Notes: generated by a model not told the origin, from the sequence alone. Shown: positions 46,164 through 63,231, numbered from the stretch's first letter. The stretch is 64,000 bases of DNA from Marisa cornuarietis (GCA_004794655.1 SMMW01000610.1:124001-188000), one strand, 5' to 3'. Numbers and translations: made by a program.

Positions 46164-48358
46164 CCGCGTTGAACTCCGTGACCTGAAGCGCACGCGTCGG
46201 CGAGCTGAACGTGTTTGGCGGAAGACTGGACTCGCCATCCACAAAGAAATTTACAATGCTGCAAAGCGAAGCGTTGCAAAATGCATTTATGAGGCTAAAA
46301 CATCATACCTTCAGGGCCAAATAATTAATTGCACCTCCTCCAAAAAGCTTTTTGCCATTTGCAATAAAATGACTGGATCAAAGACAGCAACACCACTGCC
46401 TACTGTCTACCCTGCTTCACTGCTGCCGCAAGTTTTTAGTGATTATTTCACCAGCAAGATATCGGACATTCGATCATCATTAGACTCGGCGTCGGCGCTT
46501 GACAGCATCTCCTGTGATGTCCTCCCAGGATGCTCCATGACCAAGTTCCAACCAGTCTCTGAGACCGATGTGAAAGCGGTTATCCTAAAAGCTAAAGCAA
46601 CAACCTGCGAGTTAGATCCGATGCCCACAAGCCTTCTGCTCGAGTGCCTAGATACTCTACTTCCTGCCATCACTAATATTGTAAATGTCAGCCTGTCGTC
46701 AGGTGTTTTCCCATCTCTGTTCAAGAATGCGGTGGTGAGGCCAGTTCTAAAGAAATCCACGCTTGATGTCAATGTGCTAAACAACTACCGCCCAGTCTCC
46801 AACTTGTCTTTTCTCTCTAAGATCATAGAGAAAATAGTTTTGACACAGCTCTGGGCATACTTACAAGACCACCATCTTATCCACAAGCTCAGTCGGCATA
46901 TAGACCTTTCCACAGCACTGAGACCACTCTTATTAAAGTAACAACAGATATATTATCTGCTCTTGACAGTGGTGATGTCTCTCCATTAACCCTACTGGAC
47001 CTGTCTGCTGCATTTGACACTATAGACCACTCTCTGCTTCATCACAGACTCCACACCCTCTATGGGATTTCTGGACCTGCGCTCTCATGGTTCAACTCCT
47101 ATCTCACTGATAGGGCCCAGACTGTGGTAGTCGATGGTCAGACATCTCGCCCTGCTTCACTTTTCTGTGGTGTTCCCCAAGGCTCAATACTTGGCCCAGT
47201 TCTGTTCATCCTGTATACTAAACCACTTTCATCTTGCATCCGGTCTCACCAGGTGTCTCATCAGTCCTATGCAGATGACACGCAGCTTTACTGTTCTACT
47301 CCACTGGCTGAGTCTCACTCTGCTATTAGCTCTCTAGAAGCTTGTATTAGTGATGTCAAGGGCTGGATGGTGAAAAACAAGCTTAAACTAAATGATGATA
47401 AAACGGAAGCCCTCTTGTGCCATAGAAGAAGACATCAACCTTCACTAGTCAGTCTGCCCAATCACATCAAGGTGGGCGACAGCAACATCACCTTCACGTC
47501 ATCGGTTAGGAATCTGGGATTTATTGTGACCGCAGACATGACCCTTGATAAACATGTTACAGCTGTCTGTCAGTCTGCCTACTATGAGCTCCGTAAGATC
47601 AGTGCCATCCGTCACTTTCTCTCTACACGTGCCACCAACACTCTTGTCTGTGCGTTTGTTCTTTCACGACTTGACTACTGCAACTCCTTGCTGGCAGGCT
47701 GCCCCTCATCCCTCATTCAGAAACTCCAGAGAGTACAGAACTCCGCTGCACGTCTGGTACTTAGAGCAAGGAAACGGGACCATGTCACTCCTCTCCTTCG
47801 TTTTCTACACTGGCTACCCGTCCATTCTCGCATTCAGTACAAACTGTCTGTGCTGTGTTTTAATTTCTTTGCTGGCTCCTGTCCTGACTATTTCTCTGAA
47901 CTTCTCATCCCTTACTCTCCGGCCAGACAACTCCGCTCTTCCTCTGACAACCGTACTCTGACTGTTCCTGTCACCAGAACAACAACATATGGTCACAGGA
48001 CTTTTGGCTACTGTGCTGCAAAACAATGGAACTCTCTTCCTTTCCATATCCGCCACCTTCCTACAATTGAATCCTTCAAATCTGCACTGAAAACGCACCT
48101 CTTCCTTGAGCACTACTCCTAGTCCACAATGCTAGTCCTTACCCCCCCCTTCCCTCTTGCTACTTTACCCATCACTATTTTTCTCTGTTCCTGTTACTTG
48201 ATGCCTTTTGTTATCTGTTTTTGTCAGTACTGTCGTTTTCTTTCGTCCCCTGTGTTCTGTATCTACTTAGTCCACGTCTCTTCCCCGTTTTAAGCGCTAA
48301 GAGCATGCTCTCTACGAGTGTGAATATGCGCTATACAAAATCTTCACTATTATTATTA
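46164..48358 (+). mobile_element. CR1/L2-like LINE (family B), 5' truncated
   Basis: 2.2 kb from the linker after the endonuclease through the whole RT and 3' UTR. The first frame reads from 46164 (RVELRDLKRTRRRAERVW) to about 46892 and carries LNNYRPVSNLSFLSKIIEKI; a single-base shift there moves reading to the frame that continues to 48122, with DLSAAFDTIDHSLL, GVPQGSILGPVLF, the catalytic YADDTQLY and a C-terminal region ending in [11 protein letters not shown]. The 3' UTR ends CGCTATACAAAATCTTC plus (ATT)n. The endonuclease half is absent, so it is a dead-on-arrival copy with only one visible later mutation in the frame. Confidence 0.92.
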
Positions 48359-48653
48359 TTACTATTTTAATACTATTTGTGTTAGTTCGGGGAGTAATGC
48401 TTTCAATAGTTTATAATTGCTTCAAACGGTGCAAACCTATAAGCCTTATAAGGTGTTTTATTACGAGTTTTCATACAAGTCAATACGATTTAAAGGAAAT
48501 AAACTTTAAAACTTATGTTTATGAGAAAATATTTCACATTTTTATTATTACTATCGAAGACTGTAAGTAAGTGCTGCAAAATGGAGGATCCCTGAAGACA
48601 ACGACAAAGGTCAAAGGGCGAGCACCTGAGGCTGGCAGTTGACGTCGACCACA
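48359..48653. promoter_or_regulatory. Region upstream of the ISOC1-like gene
   Basis: Begins with one more piece of the 45.7-46.2 kb minisatellite word (ACTATTTTAATACTATTTGT). The 110 bases before the start codon are more GC-rich (GGAGGATCCCTGAAGACAAC) and probably form the 5' UTR and core promoter. No TATA box is evident close to it. Confidence 0.3.
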
Positions 48654-51600
48654 ATGAGTGTCCACAGCAGCCTGGGAGACTTGAAACTCAACCACACTGT
48701 CTTCTTTCAGTGTGATATGCAAGAGAGATTCAGACCAGCAATCAAATTCTTTTCAGACGTAGTTGAAGTAGCCAAACGACTGGTAGGCCTACTTATACCT
48801 AGATAGTGTTCTGTAACAATTATCCATCAGTTCAATGTATCGTCCACACATGGCTTAGAAACCAGCGACTTTTCCTTTCTATATAGGGCCGACTGATGAC
48901 TGACAGTTATGCATCAGTTTTTCATTTTAACCACAGCTAACTTTTGATAATGTGCTATGTTGGGTTTTTTCAGACAGAGGCAACACGTATCCTTGACATT
49001 CCTTTAATTGTTACAGAGCAGGTGTGTAATTTGTTTAAATTATTATTCATCATGTAAATTAAAAACAGTCAACATTTTGGCTATACATTGTCTAATAATA
49101 ATAATAATTATACCAGTTTTTAACCGAGAAGTATTTTTGTAAAAGATATATCAACACACCATTATGTAGACTTCGTCACCTGGCTGAGGGAATTGTGATA
49201 TTAATAATTATTACATTACGTTTTTAATCCCACACAGCTATGGCAAGCAAGATGTGCAAAGCTCGTTTATCAATGTTTAGGATAGGTTGCTTAAACTGCA
49301 ACAAATACAATAGAATTTCATGCTTCCCGACAGCCTACTCGTTCGATGACCCATAATACTATTCTGTCTCTTAGTATCCAAAGGGCCTGGGAAGTACAAT
49401 AGAGGAACTGGATGTAAGCAATGCTGTGTGTGTGATCCCCAAAACCAAGTTCAGCATGGTGTTACCAGAAGTTGAGGCTCACTTAAAGAATTTATGTGGA
49501 GGAAACGTCAAGCATATTATTCTCTTTGGTGTTGAAGTAAGTTCTGATGATGTCATGACATCCTTCCTATTGGCACTGTCTATAGGAACATAGTAGTGAC
49601 TGTTGCAATGAACTGTGCAACACCAAAGAAAGAATTTATTGTAGCTTTTTGTGAGAAACTTATGGGGATGGTGTGGATGTGGACTGGATAAGTTGCTGTC
49701 AATGAGACTGACAACTTTCACTTGTTTCAGTGCTTCTGCATTCCTGCAAGCTTGATTCCATGGATTTATGTAGAATACAGAGTTTCAGGAATCACCATTA
49801 CCTTTTCTGGGAAAAATTTATGCCACTGTGTGAAGAGATCTAAAACAGGCTTAACCACCTTTAGAAGAGATCTTTCAGTCATGAGAAATGCTTGATAAAG
49901 GTCTCTAGTTTGAGTTGTCAGTGATTAGGTATGCTTCACATTCCTAGATTGCAGTGAATCTCTTTACTGTCTTCAGTCATCCACACATAATGGGCATGAC
50001 CTTCACATCTTTCCAGTAAAATCTTTGCTTTAATTATACTGATGATGAATTACACTAAAGAAAAGAATGAGTAGAATAGCTTTTGGGAGTATTATCTGAA
50101 AGGAATAGGCATTAGATATTAGCAGTCATTTCCAAAAACTTGGTGCCTTCTGAATTAGTACACTGTATTACAAATCTCTGTTGCAAGTACAGGCAGGAGG
50201 AGAAGTTATTACAAAGTTTATGCATTATGCCTTGAATCAAATTCTAGGAGCAAGTTGCTTCAACCCAAAACCACATCACCTCAGTCATATTGGTTTTAAC
50301 CCAGTCAGACAGACCTCTGCCAAGACCGAATCAACCCACGTGAAGCCAAATCATCCCAATAACAAAAGTTGAATTGACTCAAACCTAAAAGATGAATATT
50401 CACAGCCATCAGTTTTCTTTCCTCTACACGTTTTCCCACATTTAGCTTATATCTCTGGGTTTCTTTCCACTGCTGACTTTCAGTCTGAGCTTCACTTGGA
50501 AGGGTGGCATGTAAAACTTTTGAAAACGAAATTTCTTTGCTTTTATTATATTCTTAAGTCATCTGATAGGTTTAGCTGTGTATGTTGCCTTGTATATTTC
50601 TAATGGCAATAATTTTATATGAATTGTAAGATTTTTTATGAAACATCTAAATAAAATTGTATGCACGTACATCTGGAGTAAAGATGGGTAAATATTAACG
50701 AGTGAAAATAGCCACATGCCTCCATTTGAGTGTTAGTCCCTACTAACTGCAGACGTATCTTTGTCAGACCCATGTGTGCATACAGCAGACAGTGATAGAT
50801 CTCTTGGCACGGGGCTTTGAGGTCCATGTTGTGGCAGATGCTTGCAGTTCACGAAGTCAAATGGATCGAATGTTTGCTCTGGAAGTGAGTGTTCTGATTT
50901 TTTTTTCAGATTTCAGTTGTTACACAGATAGGCACACACTACACTAACACAGTATACAATTGAAGACTTGTGGTCTGTGAAAACAGCGTGTGTACTTGCC
51001 TGTCCTGGAAATGTACCTAATGTAACAAGTGGCTTTTTTGTAATTGTTGAAACACTAAACAATTTTTAACATTATGCACCATCAAGAAAACACAAAAGTC
51101 AGTTTTATCAGAGAACCCTTCTAATGTCTACGGTAATATAGAACAGAAATGTTAAAAGCACTATCATGAATATCTCTCAGTTCCCTTCACATTTTGTATG
51201 TTTTCAATTTCTTTGTTTCTCTCTGGTCATCTTTATTTATCATTCATTGCCCTGACTGGTACCAGCAGACAACCAGCTGTGTTGCTCCACCAATACAGGT
51301 TGTTGGGGAAGGGGGGAACCTAGATAGATGCAGTGGCTGATCAGGCTCCTCACTTATACCTATCTTGAGAATGGTTGAACACCTGCATGGAATGACCAGT
51401 CTAGTCTTTTTTATTCTCTAATTATTTCTTTCTCTCTCCACCTCAGCATCAACCACCCTCCAAGGTACCCTGCAGGATGTTCTTACAGTGTCATGCTGGG
51501 CCAAAGACTGGCTTGTGCTGGCATTTATCTTCTCCCTGTTAACTTTCATCCTAATAACCCTCTTTCCTGCATCACAATATTTGCTTCAAACAAGCAGCTT

Positions 51601-51827
51601 GCCACCTTAGGCACACCACCTCCTAATTACACAGCTTCATCATGCTTTTCTTTTTCTTGGCCTGATATTGATGATTCCAGCGTTTCCGTCACATGGGAGC
51701 AACTGTGACTACCAGTGAAGCTGTGCTGCTGCAGCTGGTGGGTGACAAGGACCACCCAAAGTTCAAGGAGATTCAGGCTGTCATCAAAATTAGTGCTCCA
51801 GAATCAGGACTTGTTTCATGCTTATGA
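48654..51827 (+). CDS. ISOC1: Isochorismatase-domain protein, ISOC1-like
   Basis: Five exons, 48654-48782, 48974-49021, 49375-49536, 50768-50884 and 51681-51827 (TGA), all joined at phase 0, give 200 residues. The fold's conserved acid is Asp21 in [17 protein letters not shown]; the lysine is in [11 protein letters not shown] (Lys84); the nucleophile-position cysteine is Cys117 in ETHVCIQQT. Thus the Asp-Lys-Cys triad of the nicotinamidase/isochorismatase-like hydrolases is complete. The middle and end ([55 protein letters not shown]) follow ISOC1 more closely than ISOC2, but the short N-terminus is the length of ISOC2 proteins. Substrate is unknown for the animal family. An N-terminal extension in an upstream exon cannot be excluded. 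Confidence 0.93.
50268..50385 (-). repeat. Degenerate GGGACGATTTGNC-word repeat (copy 3) in ISOC1 intron 3
   Basis: On the minus strand reads TTGGGATGATTTGGCTTCAC, GTGGGTTGATTCGGTCTTGG, GGGTTAAAACC and GGGTTGAAGCAAC. Same word style as copies at 40.2 and 45.3 kb, more decayed. Confidence 0.4.
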
Positions 51828-52320
51828 TCAGGGCTGCTGAGAGCCAGCACAGGCCCCGGGGCAGAGGACATTTCTGGGCCCCTTCATTAACCATTAACCG
51901 TAATCGTGAATTATTTTCCCATTACATAGTAGTATGTTTGCAAATTATAATTAGACTGGCAATATCTGCATTACCTTTAGTAAAGTAATATAGACACCAA
52001 ACAGCTAAGATCTACACCACTGCACGAGATGAGCATTTTACAGCTGTGTACACGTCAGTGATCAGTAAATAAGGAAAATTGATTTTGCATTTTCAGCCCT
52101 GTTACTGTATTTGGTTTTTTTTCTCTCGAAGATTTACGTTCAAAAAAAAAAAAAGAAAAAAAATCCACTGAGCAAGGCCAGCCCCTCTTCACATCCCCTC
52201 TTGTCAGGCCTGCGTATGATGCCACATGTTCAGCATAGATATTGAAGTTTTCAGTGGGATTTAAATGTGGCTCATAATGTAGAACTGGGAAAAAATATAA
52301 ACTATTTACATGCAAACCAA
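51828..52320. repeat. Dispersed repeat, first of a pair
   Basis: Starts at GAGAGCCAGCACAGGCCCCG directly after the ISOC1-like stop codon and shares a long diverged similarity with 52604-53060: GTAATCGTGAATTATTTTCCCA, GTAATATAGACACCAAACA, AGATCTACACCACTGCA and the CACTGAGCAAGGCCAGCCCCT end. It may provide the gene's 3' UTR. Confidence 0.7.
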
Positions 52321-52603
52321 TTTTGGTCAGTGTGAATTCTAATTCGAAAGGATTTTTTTTTCAATTAAGAATTTTTATTTAGTAAAAGCAAAGTGTATAA
52401 ATTAAAGTTCCTGAAAATCATGGAAATGTACTGGATTATCTTCATTCAGTTTCTTGTCCTGAGACAGATTTGATCTGTTGAAAGCAATTATTACATATAA
52501 CAGTCATCACAATAAGGTACATGAGACAAAAACAAAGATGTAAGTCTCTTGGGTCTAGTTTATTGGATTATTCATGATTTAGCTGTATTGATTATATTGC
52601 TGC

Positions 52604-53060
52604 CAGACATGGCCACCGAGAGGCAGCACAGGCCCCGGGGCGGACTACCTCTACGGGCCCCGGGTCAGGCCTCTCCAGGCCCCTTGTAATTGTAATCGTA
52701 AATTATTTTCCCAGTATTTAATAATATGCTTACAATTTGATTGTCAGCATCTACATTTCATTAATTAATGTAATATAGACCGCAAACATATGGACAGGTG
52801 CATTAGGATCTACATCACTACTTAAACATAGAGCTGTTACACCTGAGCTGTTAGTAAATGAGGAAAACTAACGGTAAAGGATCAAACGTATACTACCCCA
52901 CTCCATAAGAAAAAAATCCCCAGAATGAGGAATTTTATGTCAACATTTCTTTAAAAGAAAGAGAAAAGGAAACGAAAAAGGAAAATAATCCACCAAGGCC
53001 GGGCTCCCTTCACATCTGCGGTCCCAGGTACACCAGACCCCCCTGTCCGCCCATCAGGCC
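52604..53060. repeat. Dispersed repeat, second of a pair
   Basis: Same element as the previous one in the same orientation: GAGGCAGCACAGGCCCCGGG at the start, GTAATCGTAAATTATTTTCC in the middle and CCACCAAGGCCGGGCTCCC near the end. Neither copy shows coding capacity. A similar GGGCCC/CTGCCC vocabulary occurs at 4640-4700 and 4985-5055 in an ABCB intron. Confidence 0.7.
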
Positions 53061-54037
53061 TGCTGCCAGATTGAATAATTTTGAAATGTTAACCTTAGCA
53101 TTATGCTTATGTTTTAAGAGAAGATCAAAAATTTTCAATATTGCTGTATGCTTGCAGTTTTTGTGATGAATTTGTTGCCTCTTTTTGTACTGTTTGGGTC
53201 ATATTTCTATTATGTCTAATATAGCATATAAAGATCACATTCTTGATGTAAGCTGACCAATAACAATAAATTTCATTGTTTTTATAAATCGTTACATAAA
53301 TTCTGTACACAGATTATAAATATTTGTTTTTATTTTGAATGTGAGAATGTTTTCCAATTATGCCTTTGTGACCATCATGATTTGTATCCACACGCCCATG
53401 TAAGGAAAAGTTTTCTATGTTCATTAATTAATACAGGAGGAATGAGAACCCATCACAAAAACCGTTTGAATGTATTAGGGGATGGGTGGAAATTTAATTG
53501 TTCTACGCCCAGCCAACAGCTAGGGCTATATCATGGCAAAGAAGCCAGTTCTGTAGGCTAATGAGAGAAAAAAATAATGAGAAAATAGTACACTAGACAC
53601 GTCGGGTAGTTTTATACTTCAGTACAGCTTTGATATAGAGTAACTCGCGACGGCCATAACAAAAAAGGCGTACCTGTAGGCGGAGCTATGCAAAACAGTG
53701 ACGTCACTCGACCTCTGCCGCCTGTTCCCTGCACTCGCCCGCTGTCGTCTGCTCACTCCAATCAATTGGCGAAATGTTACCTAATACCCTAAACCCGATT
53801 ATCGCTAAACATGACCCGGAACAGCTTTCTTATAGGGGTAACGCGACGCCATAACAAAAATGGCTTACCTGTAGGCGGAGCTATGCAAATTAGTGACGTC
53901 ACTATTACGTCACTCATCTTCTGCTATCTCTCTATCTCCTCGCTAAACTCCCCTGATATCGTCTGCTTCATCTTCTTCGAATCCTTCCTCCAATTATTCC
54001 AAGAAATTTAACTCCAAAGGTTCCACTAAAGTTTCCT

Positions 54038-54521
54038 TCACATAATTTTCCAGTCAGAAACAATCCTACTTGAAAAACCGTACTCACGAGTAATCTCTCC
54101 GGAAGACGCCAAACTCAAAATCTCATATGTAAGCACAAAAATGTCTTCCATTGACAAACGAGAACCTGTAAACCATGATCCGTCTCTAATAGACAAGCTC
54201 CTCCCAGCACACCTAGCTCTTCTTGTTATAAACTCTCATACAGTGCCATCGATATTTATCTCCTCTCAAAACCTTCTCCACTCCCATCTCCTTACCACAA
54301 CTCCTACATGTATTACTCTTCAATCTACATTCACGTAAAAACTCAAAAAACAATTCAAAGTCTTCGACTAAACTCAACACAAACAACCTGATCACTTCTG
54401 CATCCATTGTAAACTTCTTTCTCCTGTACTTTCCAGACTCTGCACCTCTCAACTTTTCCTTGAAATTCAAAATTGCACCACAAATTTTCCCCAAATTTCC
54501 ATGCACACTCGCCATCTTCAA
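54038..54521 (-). pseudogene. N-terminal part of a Merlin/ISXO2-like transposase
   Basis: Starts at the Met at 54521. The first frame (to 54213) carries a zinc-ribbon segment CRSCGKEMGVEKV...YRWHC, and after a frame shift near 54215 the sequence continues with SIRDGSWFTGSRLSMEDIFVL and ends WKIM at 54038. A zinc ribbon followed by the SIRxGSWF motif is the N-terminal arrangement of ISXO2-like/Merlin transposases. The DDE catalytic half, expected downstream, is absent, so the element is non-autonomous. Confidence 0.78.
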
Positions 54522-54681
54522 TCCTCTCGACTTTCTATCGTCTGCTCACATCAAATCAAATCAACAAACTTTTCCCGCGCCAAATATCACATGACTAAAA
54601 CCAGCCAATAATTTAACACAACTCCATGTCAATCACCATAACGTCACTCGACCAGTCCTCAACATTTCTCCTCTACAAAAT

Positions 54682-54741
54682 AACCTAACCCTAACCCTAC
54701 CCCTAACCCACACCCATAACTGTAACCCAAACCCAAACCCC
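54682..54741. repeat. Short telomere-like (CCCTAA)n tract
   Basis: TAACCTAACCCTAACCCTAC followed by degenerate CCCTAACCCAC and (ACCCAA) units, about 60 bp inside the Merlin-like region. An internal telomere-type tract, not a chromosome end. Confidence 0.75.
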
Positions 54742-55240
54742 ACTTCATAAATCACACACACCAACCAATGCCCAACCTCACACCCCTCTCAAATATCGAT
54801 CCTACCCGGTCTCCCCTCCGACAAAATAGCACAGCCCGCCGTGACCTAGTCAAACCCCCTATAATAGCCTATATGAAAGTTCAGACCTAATGTGCTTTCA
54901 GTGAAATCATTTAGTTTTTTATCTCATATTTGCCTCAACTTCCATAAATTGAACACGCAGACTTAGGCTGGTCTATATTTCAGAGGGGAGAGTGGGTATG
55001 ATCAATTTTTTGAAAGGGGGGGCTGGGTCATGGCGTAGATCGAGTTGTGTGCCGTTAATGAACTGTTTTAAATGAACCGCGTACTAGGGAGAGTTTTAGG
55101 GAGTTTTATTTGCATCTGTTTATATTAGTGTCCGGTATGGAGTTTTGTGAACAGACGACAGCGGGCGAGCAGAGGCCGTGACGTCACTGTTTTGCAAACT
55201 TCCGCCTACAGGTTCACCATTTGTTATGGGCGTCTTACAA

Positions 55241-55472
55241 AGGTCACGCTCACAGACTACTCCGTCACCTCCCATATCCCAGCAGGCCATAATAGGGGAG
55301 GCATCAGTGTTTAATTCCAAATATATTTTTTATATATTTGGCTTAAAAGTAAATAAAGGATAATACTCATTCACAGTGAACATTTACTAATAGTATATCT
55401 AACTGATATTGAAATACGTAATCTATTTTGCTTTTGGGGACTTTATAAATTAACGATCCCTCCTTTACACAA
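55241..55472. promoter_or_regulatory. Region upstream of SMARCB1
   Basis: Between the right end of the Merlin-like element and the SMARCB1 start codon. AT-rich with TATATATTT-like words at 55321-55340; a core promoter should lie here or inside the transposon end, which carries GTGACGTCAC at 55178. Position-based call. Confidence 0.3.
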
Positions 55473-60562
<5,090 letters not shown>

Positions 60563-62039
60563 ATCAGTTTGGTTTTTTTTTTAACTTGACTATGAACAAT
60601 TCTTTGTCATTATCATCAATAAATGCTATACATTTGTAAATATAGTCTGTTTATTTTATGGTGCTGTTGAAAGTGGATAAAAGTTTTGACTACAAAGTCG
60701 GATTAAGCTCAAATGTTAACTCGTCTACACGAGGCTAAGATGGGGAGCATCAACCTTGTATGTACGTTAATTACCCATGTAATGGAATTTTGAAAAGGTT
60801 ATTTACACGACAAATGCAAAGTACTAAACAAACATATATTTTACTAGAATATACATTAGAATTTAAGTATTACCTTTATTTTTCTTTATTTTCGATTTTT
60901 GGAGTACAAATCCATGTTGAATTAAGTAGCCGAAAATAGTCACAAAATGGCGCTGGATCATCTGAACCCTTTGCCTACTTTTAAACAAAACACTTGCATG
61001 GTTGACGTTTTCAACTGTTAAAGGGAAGTAATCCATAGTTGAACAATTCCTAAAGGCTCCAGTAGTTTCCTCCCTTTTGTATTCATTAGCGTACTGGTTG
61101 ATGTGTTGTATGCTGCTGCTTTGTGAGCGCATAGTAACCGCCGTTATGATGCTTGGCTGAGCGTAAAGGCGAGGTATCGTAACAACCCGTTAGTACTCGC
61201 CGGCATCGAGCTAAGTATTTCAGATTTTACAAAACTGACAGAGTAACATGAAAACACCGTTGAGGATTTGAGGGATCCTGCACTCACACATCACTGGGTT
61301 TTATTACTTTGTTCTGCAGTCAGGGTAAAGCAACAAGAGAAGACGATGGTGGAGAAGTTCGGGTATTTAATACAACCAATGCCACAGTTTTTATTGCCTC
61401 TCCTCCACACTTGATCATGATGGAATGCCTAATACAAATTTCTCACCAAACATGAACATAGCATGCATACAGAAAACCATAGAATGTGTAATGTGCAACA
61501 TTGTATGACGTTTGCAACATAACAGTAGATACAGGTTGTGATGCTTTATCTGAAGCTCAAAGTAGAGCAGCAGGTCGTTTATAGAACAATGAAAAAATGT
61601 GCTGCGTGCAGTATTGGAGGTTTACTGACAAAGTGGTACACCGTGGGTCTTGGTTTGTCTGTTCCCCTAGAACTCAAGTTCACCAAGGATGACCCTTAAG
61701 GTGCTATGATTCTTGCAAAGATCTTAGGGTCGGAAAAATACCACCACAACTGGACATGACATTTTCTAGTTCTCAAGTGATCCCCACCTACCCCATCATG
61801 GTAAAGGGAATGTCAGATGACGGGATCAGCAAAGATGCTACATAAACATAATTGTTCTACAAATACAGACAGTTTCATGTACGTCTTTAGAATAAATGGT
61901 CACGTCTTCTTTCTGCAATGAGAATTGTCCACAGCTTTATCTGTCTTTGAAGACCAGTGAATGTAGACGGAAAACATTCTGCTCCTACAAAATAATCACC
62001 GTCGCCTCTCCGTTCTGAAGAATTCCATGAGACAAGTCA
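60563..62039. other. Convergent 3' spacer between SMARCB1 and beta-adaptin
   Basis: AATAAATGCTATAC at 60619 is a likely SMARCB1 polyadenylation signal, about 60 bases after the stop. The part from roughly 61300 to 62039 is probably the long 3' UTR of the minus-strand adaptin gene. No domain-like frames. Confidence 0.5.
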
Positions 62040-63231
62040 CTAATTGTGCAAGACAGTGTCGTAAGCCTGCTGCACTCCTCCATATATGTCCAAGACCCGA
62101 CACTTCATGGAAAGCTGTAAACATAGGGGAAATGAAACTTGTATTATACAGACAGCAAACTGTGCCATGGGATCAGAATATTCATCTCCAGCAGTAGGAG
62201 TATTCACTGTGTTCACACCAAGCTGAAGAACCAAAGGTTACAAAATTTAAAACTCGGTAAACCTTGGACGTGGCCCAACAGACGCTTTGTTAGCTGAATA
62301 TTTGACAACAGGCTTAGCTTGAAACATTGTCATGTGGGACAGTCACAAGTCCATAATGTACGCTACATCTTCAAGTCATACCTCACAAGCAGACATCACA
62401 ATCACTCTTTTCACAAAACCAGTTTTAAGTGACGGTGATTTCAGAACAGATGCATCCAAAGTATTATCTGAACATCAGCGAGAAATAGCTTTACCGTGAA
62501 ATTGGGATTGGACGGCTGTATTTTGAGCTCAGCCAGCACCTTGATGCCGTTGGTCAGTTTCAGCGACTGGTACAACATGTCCTGACCTTCCACATTGCGT
62601 TTGGCAATTGTGAAGATGTTGTTATTGCGCAATTTTTGCGATACGGTGTCTGAAACAAACATGACACCACCATGCATGAACCAAGGCATTCTTTTCCGGG
62701 GCATTTAAAACAATTTGGAAAATTACTGCTACACAATATTAAATTCCAGGTCATCTTGAGGTGACTATGTCATCTCTCCTGTCATTTGGGGCAGTTGGTG
62801 GCATCATCACCACGACAGTAACAACAGGGTGTCATGGGTTGTGTTTCGATTCCCACATTCCCTGGACCTGACACCTGTTTATAAGACGTCGGTGGTTTTC
62901 TTCAGTTCTCCAGTTTTTCCCCACACCACCCCATAGGTGTGTTCTACGTTGTGTGTATGTGATGAGCTGTGAGGCTGATTCTGGGAAGTGTAGCTCTATA
63001 TAAAATCTCCCCCCATCCCCTAGTGCCTTAGTATTTAAGAAAAGCTGAGCACTGCTCACCAGCATTATGCTGAACATCGCGTATAGTGTACTGCACTTCG
63101 TTGCTGACTGGGATCTCTTTCCAAGAGGCTAGGAATTCTTTTTTGTCCATCTCTCCATCCTCCGTGAAGAAGACATGCATGGGAACTGTGCTGCTGAAGT
63201 AAAAGACATCGATGTTGTTCTTCACAGCCAC
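62040..63231 (-). CDS. AP2B1: Beta-adaptin (AP-1/AP-2 complex beta subunit), C-terminal three exons
   Basis: Minus-strand exons 63231-63060, 62649-62495 and 62114-62040 join in frame and end at TAG, giving the last 133 residues of the appendage (ear) domain. Exon 1 here has VAVKNNIDVFYFSSTVPMHV, FFTEDGEMDKKEFLASWKEIP; the next has NNNIFTIAKRNVEGQDMLYQ and SLKLTNGIKVLAELKIQP; the last has YDTVLHN where vertebrate AP2B1 ends YDSILKN. Most invertebrates have one beta gene serving AP-1 and AP-2, so the symbol is by similarity only. The ear domain recruits clathrin and accessory proteins during vesicle formation. Exons for the trunk and hinge must lie beyond 64000, as nothing matching occurs at 63232-64000. 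Confidence 0.93.

Larger units (their letters stand above)
53624..55240. mobile_element. Merlin-like (IS1016/ISXO2-type) DNA transposon, nested and truncated
   Basis: The left end appears twice in the same orientation, from about 53624 and 53821 (offset 197 bp), both reading ACAGCTTT...TATAG...GTAAC...CGCGACG-GCCATAACAAAA...ACCTGTAGGCGGAGCTATGC. An inverted copy stands at 55145-55235. Left copy 1 and the right copy share more (CTCGCCCGCTGTCGTCTG), so they are the termini of one element with another inserted in or next to it. Each end contains the palindrome GTGACGTCAC (53699, 53893 and 55178). Inside, on the minus strand, is the start of an ISXO2-like transposase. Confidence 0.72.

Noticed and set aside
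45606..46244. 212-codon minus-strand frame with repeated IVRLTNSIKI
   Set aside because: It is the antisense reading of the 33/27-bp minisatellite; both unit lengths are multiples of three, which keeps frames open without coding function.
54682..54741. Chromosome end
   Set aside because: The telomere-like tract is only about 60 bp, degenerate, and flanked on both sides by transposon and gene sequence.
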